This document shows, in pieces, positions 62,933-64,000 of a stretch of DNA of 64,000 nucleotides (its first letter is position 1; every line of letters starts with the position of its first letter). Source of the stretch: Syngnathus acus (taxonomy: Eukaryota > Chordata > Actinopteri > Syngnathiformes > Syngnathidae). The position numbers were made by a program, and so were the translations under genes. The stretch is taken from positions 9,669,476 to 9,733,475 of the forward strand of contig NC_051089.1 of NCBI RefSeq assembly GCF_901709675.1, written 5' to 3'. Below the pieces are notes generated by a model. That model saw nothing but the letters and a program-made list of their open reading frames with translations. It did no database searches and was not told the DNA's origin.

Positions 62933-64000
62933 GTAAGTGAACCCCAGGAAATACACTGGTACCTTGACTTATGTACGAGTTTATTTCATTCCGTGATTAA
63001 GGTCATAGCTCAATTTTCCTCCGTGAAATGAATTAAAATGCCACACCCCAAAAGTCAACACCTTATTTTGTTTGTATGGTTCTGATTAGGGAAACTTACA
63101 TTATACTGTAACAACAAAAAACATTGAAACGCCATTAAAAATCTTAACACAAGATGAGGAGGATTTTATGTTTCTATAATTTTCTGAGATGTCAAAACAA
63201 ATTAACATTCCTGAAATAAATTAACAAATTGCTCTTGTGGTAACGTTGCACAGTTGTGACCAATCACCTTTCAGTAAGTTAAAAAAAAAAAAAAACGCAC
63301 TCATGGATTGCATAATAGAAAATGGAAAATTGTAGTTGTGTGTTTAAAAATTGGGGGCATAAGATTTTGATGCTATTAGCACGTACAGTGTTGTTGCCCT
63401 GGCTCACTGCTTGCTGACATTCCCTCAGTGCACATCCCTGCGTGAAAAGCAGAAGTCACAGCCACATCTCTTTCCTTTCAGACTCTCTTTGTTGTTAATA
63501 TTTCAAAAGGCGCTCGTGTATATTGTGCATTCACGAGAACATGGAACATTTCCCTGCCAGTGATATGAAATATTTAATGATTTTGTTTCTGAAATGATGC
63601 TGAGGTGTCTTGACCCTGCAGTCAGATCTGACTTCAAACTACTGTAAGTGTGATCACACTCCACTACATGGTGCACATTGTGGCAATTTTGTACAATTTC
63701 ATACAATATAACATAAGCTGTAACTATAGAAAACAAGTATACATATTTTGGGATTCCTTGGAAAATCTTTGTGAGAACAACACGGCCAAGTCCATGAGCC
63801 CTAACTGACAATTGCTTCTTTATTAGATAGTACCCATCCATTTTTATCGAAGATTCTATAAAGTAACTAAACTGCAAACATTTTTGGGGACTCCTAAAAT
63901 GTTTTTTCTTTCGCAAATGAGCTGATCATACATCAATGATCAATGTCTTGCGCCACACAGTTAAGCTTGAATTCCTGCTCAGGCAAAGTCCCTGCATGGA
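62933..64000. other. Start of aqp9 intron 5, running off the window
   Basis: The donor GTAAGT at 62933 opens an intron with no further aquaporin exon before the window ends; the expected next segment (the last transmembrane helix) was not found. It includes a fragment at 62953-63090 (CACTGGTACCTTGACTTATG and following) related to the MITE at 40730-41132. Confidence 0.7.
62953..63090. mobile_element. Tc1/mariner-type MITE fragment
   Basis: TACACTGGTACCTTGACTTA resembles the terminal repeat of the 40730-41132 element. The opposite terminus was not found, so this is a partial copy. Confidence 0.45.

Noticed and set aside
62933-64000. A further aqp9 exon
   Set aside because: No sequence resembling the final aquaporin helix with an acceptor in the right phase was found before the window ends.
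1-64000. CRISPR arrays, operons or other prokaryotic systems
   Set aside because: The window is intron-containing vertebrate DNA; the only regular short repeats are microsatellites and the coding minisatellite.

Overview
The window is a stretch of vertebrate, almost certainly teleost fish, nuclear chromosome. The evidence is short GT/AG introns, many CA/CT/GTGA microsatellites, and tRNA-derived SINEs, L2-like LINE tails, hAT and Tc1/mariner-type MITEs of kinds common in fish. The gene order myzap(+) - polr2m(+) - aldh1a2(-) - aqp9(+) is the order I know from the human chromosome 15q21 GCOM1/POLR2M-ALDH1A2-AQP9 block. I cannot name the species from sequence alone.

Layout. (1) 896-6466, + strand: myzap, twelve recognisable coding exons of a coiled-coil cell-junction protein; the 5' end is not found. 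It ends in an unusually long final exon with a proline-rich 7-residue tandem repeat. (2) 8849-13678, + strand: polr2m (Gdown1/GRINL1A), an RNA polymerase II-associated protein. Its second coding exon is tandemly duplicated in frame together with the following intron. This is the most unusual structure I found. (3) 13.9-32.5 kb: no coding exon recognised; microsatellites, a hAT element with a perfect 8-bp target duplication, and LINE/SINE debris. (4) 32526-54628, - strand: complete aldh1a2 (retinaldehyde dehydrogenase 2), 13 exons and 518 codons, with catalytic Cys and Glu present, a 10.6-kb first intron and a TATA-box promoter near 54.73 kb. The first intron holds a HOX/PBX-MEIS-type composite site. 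(5) 54.8-58.5 kb: divergent intergenic spacer. (6) 58520-62932, + strand: five exons of aqp9 (aquaglyceroporin) with both NPA motifs; the last exon(s) lie beyond the right edge.

The four genes do not form a pathway. Myzap is a junctional protein, Polr2m controls Pol II pausing, Aldh1a2 makes retinoic acid, and Aqp9 carries glycerol and water. Their neighbourhood is conserved synteny; myzap and polr2m are related by the combined (GCOM1) transcription known in mammals, and splice phases here would permit an in-frame myzap-polr2m read-through message. Exon boundaries were read by eye from splice sites and family similarity recalled from memory; no alignment was run.
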